In this document: piece after piece, positions 1-11,399 of the stretch
Layout of the letters: each line of letters opens with the position of its first letter
Position numbering within the stretch: position 1 is the first letter of the stretch
Source of the DNA: Romanomermis culicivorax
Lineage: Eukaryota > Nematoda > Enoplea > Mermithida > Mermithidae
DNA length: 64,000 nt
Direction of reading: 5' to 3'
Assembly: GCA_963922205.1 (NCBI GenBank)
Contig: CAWUHX010000175.1
Coordinates: forward strand, 372,001 to 436,000
Notes under the pieces: model-generated
The model's input: only the letters and a program-made list of their open reading frames with translations
Databases searched by the model: none
What the model was told of the DNA's origin: nothing
Program-made: the position numbers and the translations under genes

Positions 1-694
1 GATTCAGGAAGTTTATTCTAGATAGAAATAACTCTATTCGTAAAGGAGTATTTCTTGATATCAGTCCTCGGAATATCTGTTTTTAACTTCCAATTGTGGC
101 TGGATGGGCTGGATCCACATTTTTCGGTATGTCAGATCCAGCTCCTAAGAAGTTGCTCCATCTGATCAAGATTCAGAAAGCTGCAATAAGTCAGATTCGG
201 ATCCGTATCTAGCACATCAGGGTCGGGTCCTGTAAATGAATAATCGTGCGGCACAAGCCCAAAGAATGTCAAAGCCAAAAGGGTCATTTATACTTGCCCT
301 TTTGGACAGAACGCAACGGAGTGCAATCAACAGGCTGAACGTTTCAAGCTGTTCCGTTCCGTCGGAAAAAAGTAAGTATGAATGGCCCTTAAACATACCC
401 GTATTCGGGATTTTTTAAAAAAGGGGAGAATTTTCCATAGAATTTACTGAATAAAAAGAAAATCATTTTTGCAGTTCAGACGACTTACTTTCACTTAGTT
501 TATGTTTATGTGTGTTAGGATAAGTGACTAAATTCTGTGTTTGACGAAAAGTACGTGAATATAATTATTTGATTTGAGAATTGAGATCTAAATAACAATG
601 ATATTGTTGAAAGTTTTATTCTAAAATTTATGATTCTGGTTTGATCCTGTATAATCGTACACGGCGTGGATTTTGAGAAAAAACCGAAGAAATG
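1..694. other. no gene seen
   Basis: AT-rich DNA with no reading frame that looks like protein and no repeat end I could bound. Confidence 0.5.
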
Positions 695-1037
695 TAAAAA
701 AATTTGGCACTTATGGAGTTTAGGTAGGGGTGGGGAATTTTGTTGCCAAAATTTTTCCAAATTTGCATATTTCCGATTGAAATGATGACGCTGATTACGA
801 GTATGTTAGTAGTATTTCATAAAATTGAATATTTCAACTGCAAACAGAATGTTCTATGACAAAATTTTTTTTCGCGAAATTTACATATTTGTGACTATGT
901 TACGGGCAAATCGATGATGCTGATTACGAATACACTAGTAGTATTGCATGCAAACAAACATATTGACAAAAAGCATTAACAGTGAGATTTGCATTTTTAT
1001 CAACGTTACAGTTTATTGCATAAAAATTATGTACACT

Positions 1038-1099
1038 CATACCTGTAAGAGGTCCGACCATTTGGGGGGAGGGTAAACCCAAAGTTTTAGGGTGGAGGT
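1038..1099. mobile_element. left end of a CATACCTGTAAG short element (broken)
   Basis: Starts CATACCTGTAAGAGGTCCGACC followed by a G-rich run, as in the complete copy at 43436-43648. It is interrupted at 1100 by another member of the same broad family; its own right end is not visible. Confidence 0.55.
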
Positions 1100-1481
1100 C
1101 ATACATGCACGTGGGGGGAGGGGGGGGTTGGCGGGTTTTGATCCCCAGCAGATTTCACCACCCCAGCAATGATAGAGAAGTTGACAAAGGAAAATGGGTG
1201 AGACAGAAGAGAAAGTCATCATAAAATGGGAATGATGCTGTAGTTGAACAATTTTTCTAAACAAAGCATATTTGATTCCAAAAAAGTAACATTAAAACAT
1301 TTTAAAAGTGCAGTCTAAGCAAATAATTTCGCATTCCTGACTAATATTGGTTGAAGAAATTGCTGCTTGAATGTTAGAAGACCTATTCAAGACTTTTTTC
1401 GATATCAAGAACGAAAAAAATTTCTATTCCACCCCCTGTCCTGGCTGACCCCCAGCAGAATTTCTATGCTGTGCATGTATG
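1100..1481. mobile_element. short non-autonomous DNA transposon, CATACATGCAC family
   Basis: 382 bp with termini CATACATGCAC and GTGCATGTATG, flanked by GTGGAGGT (1092-1099) and GTGGGGGT (1482-1489), an 8-bp target duplication with one mismatch. The body is similar, in reverse complement, to 51685-52070. No coding capacity. Superfamily not certain (see the family finding). Confidence 0.8.
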
Positions 1482-2076
1482 GTGGGGGTTCCTACATTTC
1501 CAAAATTTTGGGGAAGGGAGTCGAAAAAAACCATAAAAGTCATAATTCGTAAAAATTATGACTTTTATGAATTATTTATGAATATATATTTATGAAATTA
1601 TGGGTTTATGCAAATTTCGCAAGATAGGCTACTTCAGGCTAATAAAAATGCAAATCATACGGTCAATATAATTGATAAAATGGAAATCTATTGGCACATT
1701 CGTGATCAACATCATCAACTTACCCGTAACATGATCACAAATATGGGAACATCGAAAAAAATTTTGTCATAGGACACCCAGTTTCCAGTCCAAATATTTG
1801 ATTTAATGGAAAACTATTGACATATTCGTAATCAGCATCATCATTTTAGTCGGAAATATGCAAAGTTGGAAAAATTTTGGAAAAGAATTCTGTACCCCCT
1901 AAACTCCATAAGTGCCAAAAATTTTGGGGGGGAATTTCCCCCTTTACCCTCTAAATATGGGCCTACCCTTTAAGCCTAAGCCCCGCCCCAATCCCGTTTC
2001 AATAACTCACTACTTATGTAGCTCGTGTGTAAACGTTATAAGATGGGTGTGAACTAGACACAGTAATATCAACAAT

Positions 2077-2151
2077 TTTTTCGTGCCATTAACACAAATT
2101 TTTTGGCTTTTTGTGCCAATAAATACAATTGTCCGTGCACAAAAAAAACTG
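2077..2151. mobile_element. end fragment of a GTGCCAATTGGCAC-type hAT-like element
   Basis: Matches the right end of the 17417-20892 element: alternating GTGCCA and GGCACA words, then GTCCGTGCACAAAAAAAACTG. The left partner is not found in the window. Confidence 0.6.
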
Positions 2152-4129
2152 CTGCAAACTGTACTCACATTGGTATTTGGAAAAGTTTGCGAATTTTGTC
2201 GCCCAATTCCAACAACGTGGTTTCTTTGTCGACTAGAATATCTTTAGTCGTCGATTTATCACGCGTTATCATTTTGATATGCAACTTCATTCTTCTTACT
2301 ATAGAACAAAGGTCACGTAAGTTCAAATGTAATCTGGGTTATTGTCAGTCGTCGATGGATATCTCAACAAATCAAAACTAAAGCACGACAAAGGTTTACT
2401 CAAATGCAGAATTGAATTTTTCATCAGAATAGTGTAATTTGACCAATCCATATTGTAGTAAATTTGTAATAAAATGAATAGAACTGACAAAAAATTGTCT
2501 GAAACGGTGCGAATCTATCAGAAATTGAAATCTACAGTAACCCGAAATTTTTTCTAAAGCACAAAACTTCTGTTGTAGTTGTCCATTTTTCATGCTTTAT
2601 GGCTCAAATTGAAGATAAAAAGATTTTTGACAAACACAAATAAGTTTATCCCCGCCGTAAATAAGAGTTGAACTAAGGTTATTCTGTTTCGGCCAGTTTA
2701 CATTTACAAAGCCTAAAAAGTCTGCATTGTGTAGAAAAAACACTGTCCATACTTATAATAAATAAGCCTGCTTAGTTGAAAGCTAAACCGTAGAATTCAA
2801 TCCCTAGGTGAATTCTCGGCTGAGTTTGATGATAATGATCAAGAGTGAGAGGGTCAGGGTTGGAAAAGATGGGTTTTTAGGGTTTTGAGTTTCTTGGATT
2901 TTAATCATCAAATTTTGGATTTTTTGGTTTACGTCTACAAAAACGAAAAAAGGAAAAGAAAAAGAAAAAAAAGTTTGCAAAAAGTTTTCATTCATTTTGT
3001 TAAACTTGGATTATAAAACTTTTGATTTATTATACTTAAGAGCATCGTACATACTAGGCCATTTCAAACTTGTTTCTGCCCAAAAAGTTGCACTTTTTAA
3101 AAACTAAATTTTCAGTGGCTCATCGGCAGAAATAATCATAAGTTTTTCGTGTTATTTTAATAGAATTTTAAGTGCATTTGATTAAGTTTTATGTATCTAA
3201 TCATGTTTCAAACATTTCCTATGGCGCTTTATAAAGTTTAGTGCTGGGATTTATATACACTATATAGAATATACACATAAGTAAATTGTGCCAAGCCAGA
3301 GCCTAAGCCTAAGCCCAATCGTAAGACTAATTCTGATTGCCCAAGCAACAATCAATTGAATGAAGGTCTCACCAGTCGATAAGTATCAGTTGTGACTACC
3401 TGGCCTGGCAGTAAACTTGACTAGTGCCATTCCTGCTAATGTCTTGAAATGAGTAAAAAATAAAACTCACATCACACTTAACTAAAAGACCCACAATAAG
3501 TTGAAGAAACCCAGCAAAAAGACCATAAAATCCAAAAGTTAAAATTTTGAGAAACTGTTTATTCAATCTCTGAAAGAATTTGCAGTGTGCACTCTGCCCT
3601 GAACATGTCAACAGAGTATTGTTACACCAAACCAACGCGTTTTAACGGAAAACGTTTATTTTGGGGAAAAAAATTTTGGAAAAAACTGAAATATTTTTAG
3701 CACTATTAGCCAAATGGGGAAAAAGTTTTCATCTAGCTTCCCCTAGATGTGGCATTTTAAACTTGAATGCACTTTAATGGGTAAAATTGTTACTTTTGGC
3801 CGCTTCGCAGCATTACATAAAACACCAAATAAATTAGCACATGTTGTTTTTATGTACCTAAGCCATGAATTATCAAACTTCAATGTGTTTCAGTGCTTTT
3901 ATACCCTAAGTTCATTCAGTTTTATTATTACTTTGGCGAAACATTTTTAGGGTCTGAAAAATTTTTTGGAAAAAACACCCTGCACCATAAGTCAAAATTC
4001 GGTAATTAAGCCAAAAATATGCTAATTCAATTGTAAATTACACAAACTGACCACACTATTCAATCAATATTCATTTCAATTTTTTCATTTTTTCAATTTC
4101 ATCACGCTTTTTTTCTTCTTTTTTTATAC
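2152..4129. other. no gene seen
   Basis: AT-rich, with no credible exon. At 2717-2747 there is an element end, GTCTGCATTGTGTAGAAAAAA then CACTG, that recurs at 30187-30213, so parts of this stretch are probably decayed transposon. Confidence 0.4.
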
Positions 4130-4312
4130 AGTAATTCTCCATCAAGCCCACAAAATTCAAATAAGCCAATTCATTGAAAAACCCCCAAAACTTTAAAAAA
4201 AAAAAATAAAAAAACCCCTAAAAAACCCTGAAACAAAAAACCCCTAGAAAAACCTCAACGTCCTCAAAAAACCTCTAGATTTGGGGAAAAACCCCTAACT
4301 TGGCAACACTGC
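4130..4312. mobile_element. right end of a hAT-like element (TTGGCAACACTG terminus)
   Basis: A run of AAAACCCC-type words ends in CTTGGCAACACTG at 4312. The same arrangement terminates the bounded element 16208-17136. The left end was not found, so this is a fragment. Confidence 0.5.
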
Positions 4313-5027
4313 TTACTACTACTTTAGTTTTAAAAGATGAAAGGATTATATATTTTATTAAACAAAAACTTACTACTGTGAATCACCCCTTCACAATGTT
4401 CAATATGTGTCACGATAAACAAGAGGAGATACGACCGCTCAAGACCCCTACAAAAAACCAGAACTAATTTTATCACAAACCTTTTGCGAGTGTAATGTTG
4501 GATGTTGTGAACCTTCGGACAACTTTGAGCAACTTTGAGCTACGAAACAATGCGCTCATATGAAACGCTTTGTAAAACTGATGAGTTTACACTGTAGTCA
4601 ATTGGCCCCCTACTACAAGATTCCAGCTATCGAAATCATGAATAAGCAGCACATGAACTCAGTGAAAAGTCAAACAAGCTTCGGCCATATATAACTGTGT
4701 CAGAAATGAAAATGTATAATCTTGAAGCATGTCCTTCAGTATGTCATGACAAAAATTCGAATTGGGTTTTGATGGATACTACTTTCGCTTCGGAAGTACT
4801 TAGCATTTAAGGTTCCATGGGATACGCAGATTGACATTACTGTAACTATTAACTCTTAAATGCACACTAAAATCCATGTGAGGTAGTGAGTTATTATTAT
4901 GCAAATAAAGTTCGATTTGCGAAGGTCCTAAACTGATTTCTACAAACTGCAACAGTAAACACGTTGTGGAGCAGCGACATTGGTACAGAATAGTAGCTAT
5001 ATGAATATACCAATAATGTGTCATACC

Positions 5028-5165
5028 TGTAAGACCTCCGACCAGTTGAGGGGGGGGGTAGAAAAAAGTCGAAATTTTTCCCGAAAAAGGCCAAAAAACA
5101 TACACTTTTTTTATTTTTTTTATTTTTTCCAAACTGGGGGGGGAGGTTAAGTGATGTTGGGTACA
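5028..5165. mobile_element. CATACCTGTAAG short element, right end lost
   Basis: Begins CATACCTGTAAGACCTCCGACC and stays close to 43436-43600 for over 100 bp (GTAGAAAAAAGTCGAAATTT, then GGCCAAAAAACATACAC). The expected ACAGGTATG end is missing. Confidence 0.65.
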
Positions 5166-5189
5166 TGGTTGGCCAAGGAAAAATATTTC

Positions 5190-5500
5190 ATCAGCACATT
5201 TAGTGCTGTTGACAAATGTTATTTCATTGGTGTCAAACTAATGTGTGAGTTTGTCAATTGTGATAACATGCTTTTATTGTACTGACTCATGAAATTATAT
5301 GCTTGATATTAGTACTTTTCAAAGAAATAAAGGCCGATGTATAGTAACCGGTAATCCTGATCCTTAATCCTGAGTTCCTGACCCGATAAGGATCAGGGAA
5401 GGATAGGACCAGGCACATCCTTAAAATCCCTAAATTTAAGGATCGGGACGACTACATGAGAAATATTTTACTGTAAGATTAGATGTTGAGATGCATAAGT
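5190..5500. repeat. two dispersed-repeat fragments side by side
   Basis: 5190-5330 resembles the interior of the repeat at 34470-34600 and 35930-36080 (TTGGTGTCAAACTAATG and neighbours). From 5332, GGCCGATGTATAGT begins a stretch of TCCTGATCC-type words; the inverted end, ACTATACATCGGCC, lies at 22026-22040. These are left and right ends of one family at separate loci. Confidence 0.5.
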
Positions 5501-5639
5501 TGTATAAATAAAGACGACACCAGACAGTAGGTTTTATACATTTTATTGATCATGTTCATTATTATGATTATTCTTTTGTTTTTGTTCACATTGCACATGT
5601 TTACATACATGCGTTTAAATTATTTTGTTTCAGTGTTTT

Positions 5640-5770
5640 TTGTTTATTTGTCATATTTTAAATCCCCCTTAATTAATTTATTTGATTTTAAATTTAAATT
5701 TTTTAATCTTAAATTTTTTAATTTTGAAATAATTTTAAACTTTTTAATATTAAATTTTTTAATTTTAAAT
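5640..5770. repeat. AT-only simple repeat, left of the LTR element
   Basis: Monotonous TTTAATTTTAAATT DNA. The same kind of DNA resumes at 15860, directly after the LTR element, showing that the element landed inside one AT tract. Confidence 0.85.
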
Positions 5771-6631
5771 TGTAATGTAGATGCTAACGCATCAATGTAA
5801 ATACATAATGTACACTATGTGATATTCATTATTAAATATAAATTCATTTTATAATCTATCCTCTCGAGGGTGTCTGGATTTCACATCCAGACATTCCTAT
5901 CAATTTATATGAAGTACTCTGTTTTGATCGTCCCACACTCCAGCAGCTGTTATTGACCCAATTAAAGATGCTCTAATTAATTTGCACATCGGCACCTGGT
6001 CCCCTAGAATCCACATGAAAGTACACATTCCACAGCTATAATAATTCTTCATAAAAACCGTAAACACACCTGCATGTAGTAAAAAGTAGAAGCCCCGCCA
6101 GACACCAGTCTCAAAGGGAACAGTAGCCGTGGTTCCTACAAAAACATGTATATGCACAAGAAATAGATATAGAAGCATACAGGGAAGCACAGAGGTGTGG
6201 TCAAGTCCACTGTAGCGAGGAAGCAAGCATAAGAGAAGCGTGAAAAGCATATGGTACCAGAAAAGCATTAGAAGGCGTGGCTAAACAAGCGTACAGTATA
6301 CAGAAGCAGAAGAAGCAAGAAGCAGCGATTGGCCAAAGAAGATTTCGGAAACGGATCTACCGCCAACCAAGGGAGTTGCTAAAAGAAACAGTATTTAAAG
6401 AGAAGCAAAGCATGAATCTGTCAGATTTTTGAAAGTGTGTTTTATGCGAGACTTGTTTTTGTTGTGAAGCAAAGTGTATTCTTGTATCATCGATGAGGAA
6501 GCAATCGTCAATTTATCGTTCATCCTTTTTGTCATATTATTCGTCATATTTAGCATCACCATGTCCCTATGGACCATGTAAAGTGCAGCGTCAGGATCAA
6601 GTAAAAGTATAATTGGAATCTGGGTGTTACA
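5771..6631 (+). repeat. 5' LTR
   Basis: 861 bp, paired with 14998-15859. Starts TG and ends CA, as expected of integrase-processed ends. The boundaries are fixed by the end of similarity on both sides. The part at about 6300-6480 is rich in GAAGC words. An antisense frame at 5900-6268 is not kept in the other LTR and is not called as a gene. Confidence 0.93.
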
Positions 6632-6636
6632 TATTT

Positions 6637-6650
6637 TGGTAACGGTACCC
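6637..6650 (+). promoter_or_regulatory. candidate tRNA primer-binding site
   Basis: TGGTAACGGTACCC begins 5 bases after the LTR end. TGG at the start would pair with a tRNA 3' CCA end. Which tRNA it matches was not determined. Confidence 0.5.
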
Positions 6651-6817
6651 TTCTGTAACCATTGGATTTCCCTGCCCCACTAGGTGCATCCTTTTTCCGG
6701 GCAACCCTAAGCAGTAATTGCACACAGTAATAATCATCTCCTACAGTAGGACAATTACTCGTAAACACCAAACTGGAAAGTCCCTTTCATGAAACATTAA
6801 GTGATACATTTCTACGA

Positions 6818-8028
6818 ATGGAGCATCAAGCTAAAATTGAAATATCCAAGCGAAAATCCCAGCGTAAATGGAGAATGACCCACCAAACTCAGGATCTTTT
6901 AGGAGAAATCGTTAGAGAACAAATAAATGAACTATTTTCTAAACATTTTCGTACCCTCCAAACACAATTAAACCAAAATACAGTAAACCCTACCCCACTT
7001 GACGACAGCCAGTATCTGTAATAACATGGCAAACAATTTTTATGCGAAACTTACAGTATTCACGATGGAGTCACTCAACATTTTGATGAATGGAATAAAC
7101 CTTTAGAACTATTTATGGTACTTCAAGGCATGAAGGATACTGACGCACAGTTGAAGTTATCATGCTTAGAAATTCATTTGGGAGGAACTGCGTTAGCAAA
7201 ATTCAGAAGTCTAGCCAATTCTGAAAATCCGCCCATACATACAAGCACTACAAAACCGCATAACAGGCCTTATTCCCAAATAATCGAGACACTGAATTGC
7301 ATCAACAATTTTTGCGCGAAAGAAAACAAAAACGATCAGAAACAGTCATCTAATTTTTGTTTGATCTGGAACTTGCCTACCCCAATTTTAATTCCGACGC
7401 ACGAGAAATGATCATAAAACCCCTTTTTGTCGAAAGCATGCAGAAAGAAATCAGGGAAGCAATTAAGTATGGAAGGTTCACAACCCTAAAAGAAATGTCT
7501 GATGAAGCAGCTTACATTGAACAGCAAATCCTTAGGAATGAATTAAAGTCCAACAACCTGCTATTCTTACCTCCAAAACCCGAATCCATCTTTTCATTAA
7601 CAAACAACACTGACCAACAAGGCTTTTTGCATCGGTTAGAACAGCAAGTAAAAGACTTACAGTTGTAGATCAAACAGAAATCACAACCCCCACCACAGAG
7701 TAACTACAACAGTTTTAGCGACAACAACACTTTTTGTAGCAACAATGGTTACAGAAATAACAGCAGTTTTAGACAACCCACATGCTTTCAATGCAGACAA
7801 CTCGGTCATGTAGCTCGAAATTGCAATTTATTAGGGACACCAAAATCATGTGAAATGTGTTTTCGTAATAATCATGTTACATGGGAATGTAAGAGTCAAT
7901 GCATCCATTGTTCCCAAACAGGACATAGATCTGATCGCTGCATTTCAAAAGCTTATCCCAACATTCAATGTTTTCTATGTAAACAGAGAGGTCACACAAG
8001 CAGGTATTGCCCCAACCAACAGAGTCAT
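6818..8028 (+). pseudogene. gag: gag: capsid-like region and four zinc knuckles, frameshifted
   Basis: Structural polyprotein of the LTR element. A charged N-terminal segment opens at 6818 and stops at 7019. From about 7080 a different frame resembles retrotransposon capsid (a FDEWN start, a GMKD turn, then LGGTALAKF). The frame changes again near 7360 and a stop sits at 7666. The nucleocapsid part has four CX2CX4HX4C knuckles in one frame at 7783-7824, 7849-7890, 7900-7941 and 7969-8010; all twelve cysteines and four histidines are present. Gag would package element RNA into particles. At least two frame changes and two stops make it non-functional. Confidence 0.85.
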
Positions 8029-8590
8029 AATGTCCAAAATTGTCTCTGCTCTTTACTCCACACTGCCCACCATACATAGCGGCCCCCAGCATACTTTAGG
8101 AACCATAATGCCGGTCTCTCACCAAGGCAGTGAAGAAGAATACATCCTTGATTTGGACCTCCCCGACTGGTGCAGTATGTCACCACCCGGGACACCAGAG
8201 ACTGACAAAACTCCCAAGCCCTTACGTACCATTCCCACCACCTACAAAATCCCCAGGAAAAGTACATGTGCTTCGCCTACCACCCATAAACCACCAACCA
8301 AGAAAGGTTGAAACCTTTTTTCTTTACTCCACGGCCTGACACCCGAAACCATACAAATTTTACCCCCGTAAAAGCCTAATACCTACCCCATCAACTAAGC
8401 AAACTCCCACCCCAGCATACAACCCAACTTCTCAAATTCTACAGACTCTTCAGATTGTAAACCAACCAACCCCACCACTGAGACTTACACAACACTGATG
8501 AGGTGCATGCCCAATCGCCCAAATCACAAAAAGACAACACCACGCTGCCTCCAATAAAAACTATTATTGGTGTCTTTGTTGCCTTGAATT
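8029..8590 (+). other. proline/threonine-rich linker after gag, broken
   Basis: All forward frames are rich in Pro, Thr and Lys (one open run reaches 8311) with no recognisable fold. By position this is either the gag C-terminus or the junction to the glycoprotein region. Confidence 0.4.
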
Positions 8591-11228
8591 TTGTATAATA
8601 ATCCCAATGTTGTGTCATGCACAATTTCAGCTCTGCAGAACTTCATTCAGCAGTCATTCAGTCAGCATACCAAAAACTGTATCATGCATGCCCCCTTCCA
8701 CAGTAGACAAACCAGTACAGACATTCGGAAAAATCTATATTCTCTCTACCAAACCTCACATAACAGACACATACAAGCGCAGCATTCACAAAAGGAAAAT
8801 TTGTACCAAGACTGGATTTTTTGGCTCAAAAGGCATTGTTTTTGATCAAACAGAAATGGAAAATCTAACCTCTGTTTGTAAGGCAATCGTTATAGACAAG
8901 GAGCACAATAGTCAAAGATTATACGAAATGAAACCAGGATTTTGGTCCACAAACAACTCCCTAAGCATAGAATACATGTGGTCTTGCACAGACCATTGTA
9001 CATCTGTATCTAATGTCATCCTATAAATTGGACAAATAGCATCATGGAATGGGAAATCAATGACAGGTACACTATGTGACCTGGGGTCATGCAAACCAAC
9101 ATCAGGTCATTGTGTAATGGCCGACAGGGCCATTATTTGGAATGAAACAACATTTGAAAATTTATGCCCTTTCGAATACAAAAATACATACCCCATAAAA
9201 CTAACACAAACCCACATGACAATTGAGGAACTACAAGGTGCTTTCTCTATCCAAAATGCCCTCTTTTCCAACCCCAAATGCCCTGAAATCCAAGACAGTG
9301 TCCTAACCAATATTTATGAAATCCAAGACAGTGTCCTAACCAGTATTGTCATACAATTAGACAAAAGAACGCAACACTGCAATGCCTTTTAAACCCCACA
9401 AGTCAATGAAACCCAGACTAAATTACATGATTTTGAACCCATCAATGCAAAACTAAATTACTTAGCAGACAAAATTGAGGAATTTCAAATCCAAAATTTC
9501 AAAAAGGTCTGGAATGAGTTATGCAGACAGGCACAATGTCATCTTGACTTAGTATGGCAAATTTTGCACCTTGATGCAACCCTTGGGGATCCTGCATTCC
9601 TACAAAGGATGGACATAATAGCAGAATTCACAGGGGATGCCCTCACAGTCTGGCCCTGTAAGCAGGTAAACACTTCAAAAGTCTTTTGCAATCACAAAAT
9701 CAATCAGACCTTCTATAAACTCCAACCCATTCTCGTGGGGACTGACATCATGTTTTCAAATCCAGGAGGAAATGATTTGACCCCTTTCTCCCAAACTGTC
9801 GACTGCCACCACATGCATGTTGCTCTATACAAACAAAATTATACATGGGTCAGCAAAACAGGATCCCCACATGTCACTGATCTGCCGTTAGAAATTGTAT
9901 AGAATCAAAACTTCTCCCTCTTCCATTTCAACACAACAGCAATTTTTCATGACCAACTCGCAACAATATCAGCAAACTTACTCTTTTTGAAACAATACAT
10001 CTATAAAACCCACACACTTGAAAGCATTGTTAACAAACTCCTTAATTACACCACAAAATGTCTCTTAACTTGGATACCAGAGGTCCCCAAGGGCCAAAAT
10101 TTAGGTAGGGGTAAAATCGTAAATTTTAAGGGTAGTACTTGAAATATGCCGTGACCTTTTTTTTTTGCTCCCAACTGTTTGCGAAGGAGGGGGGAGTTGT
10201 AGTACTCTAACCACATACAACTTACAAAAATGAATAATGCCCCTACTTTAGCTCCCAATCATGCAACTTTAATACAGTAATTATACGTACAGAATAGTCA
10301 CACTTTTCACACTGTTGTGCCAACTGATTCCTGCACATTTCAAGAATCGGGCACAACATACATTTGGAAACATTGTTTCAACCAGCAGCTTCAGCTGTAT
10401 GGACTTATCCCATCATTGATTAGGCTTCGAACAGTGCTTCCAATTGAAAGTGTTGCTGCCGAATGTAGATCCCATTAGATTATGAACCATGAGTTTCAAC
10501 GGACCTCCCATGTCTCAACTCTTAGCAGGAAAGTATGCCACAGCTTGGGTGGAGAAATATAACCATATGCGCACAGAAGACCCAACGCAGAAGTGGGAAA
10601 AAGGGAAGGAGAGCATGAAGAGGAAGGATTTTAAGAACATAATGTTTTTCTTCCCAAGGGGCGATTTTTTGATTAATCACATATACATGAGTCATTATTT
10701 CATCTCCCAATTATATTTATAATGATTTCCTACAAGTAGTATATATTAATGTGCTGATATCCTTTCCTAAAAATCACTATATGGCACAGAAGTTGCATAC
10801 TTCTCCATTATCATTTGCTCAGTAAATGTGTCAAAAAGAGCAGTGAGTGATTCCTCAGAATCACACATTCTGCAATTTTTCTCGAATTAGTATAACCTAC
10901 TGAGGAGAAGATGAAGTCTACCAACATTTTTTGCTAGAGTGAGCTGTTTTTATGGGGGTAGTAAATGAATTTTCAAATCTAAGATGGGGGTAATACCCCC
11001 CCATACCCCCCCATGGGGTGCTCTGTTGGATACAGTATACAATATGATCTCAGGCAGTGGTCAAGTAATTGGCAACACATTTTCAGGTGCCCATCAAGGT
11101 ATAGAACATGTCATAACAGGCACTACGACAGATTGAACAACTTACTAAAGGGACCCTCGCAAATCCTTATCAATCTGGCTGTCATCACTGTTGTCATTGC
11201 AGGGGCCTTTCACTCCTTCCTTATTTTG
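8591..11228 (+). pseudogene. envelope-like glycoprotein region between gag and pol, broken
   Basis: Fragments at 8607-9026, 9060-9392 and 9420-9902, running on to about 10077, share the character of a virus surface glycoprotein: many paired cysteines, at least five N-x-S/T sites, a helical stretch near 9450-9560, and, after the 948-bp insertion, a hydrophobic segment of about 22 residues at 11163-11228 that would cross the membrane. Stops at 9024, 9390 and 9900 and the insertion disable it. The cysteine and tryptophan spacing at 9600-9800 recalls the class III glycoproteins of chuvirus-like viruses found in other retroelements; that family call is from memory and unverified. An env between gag and pol is unusual, since most env-bearing Ty3 elements have it after pol. 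Confidence 0.6.
10078..11025 (+). mobile_element. hAT-like element inserted in the envelope-like region
   Basis: 948 bp bounded by TTGGATAC at 10070-10077 and 11026-11033, a perfect 8-bp duplication. The left terminus is CAGAGGTCCCCAAGG; the right terminus reads CAGAGCACCCCATGG in reverse complement. The termini are shared with the 178- and 179-bp copies at 25471 and 45619. At 10427-10650 on the + strand there are relics of a hAT transposase C-terminus: a motif of the SxAxECR type, then FNGPPMSQ and a tryptophan-containing helix. This longer copy links the short ones to hAT. Confidence 0.88.
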
Positions 11229-11399
11229 CAAAAATATTTCCCTTCCTCAAAGCATCATATCCCCAATGAACATGCATACAAAATACTTTTACACAACAGG
11301 CATTTACATGAGACCATCCCTCCCCCATTCAGCCACGCCCTCTTAGAATTAGCCAATCATGGTGGGGCCCAAACTCAAGAGAAATACATCCTTGTTGAC

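Larger units (their letters stand above)
695..1935. repeat. large inverted repeat (foldback-type), about 250-bp arms
   Basis: The stretch from about 695 to 950 reappears in reverse complement at about 1680-1935 with frequent substitutions. Shared blocks include GGCACTTATGGAGTTTAG, TTTGCATATTTCCGA, CTATGACAAAATTTTTTT and TGTTACGGG. The spacer of about 730 bp holds two later insertions with CATAC termini. This is what a transposon with long terminal inverted repeats looks like; no coding capacity and no target duplication was identified. Confidence 0.7.

Noticed and set aside
5546..5800. Phe/Leu-rich + frame that looks like membrane segments
   Set aside because: Artefact of the AT-only tract left of the LTR element.
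5900..6268. 122-codon minus-strand frame in the 5' LTR (and 15263-15478 in the 3' LTR)
   Set aside because: The frame is broken in the other LTR and resembles no protein; open by chance.
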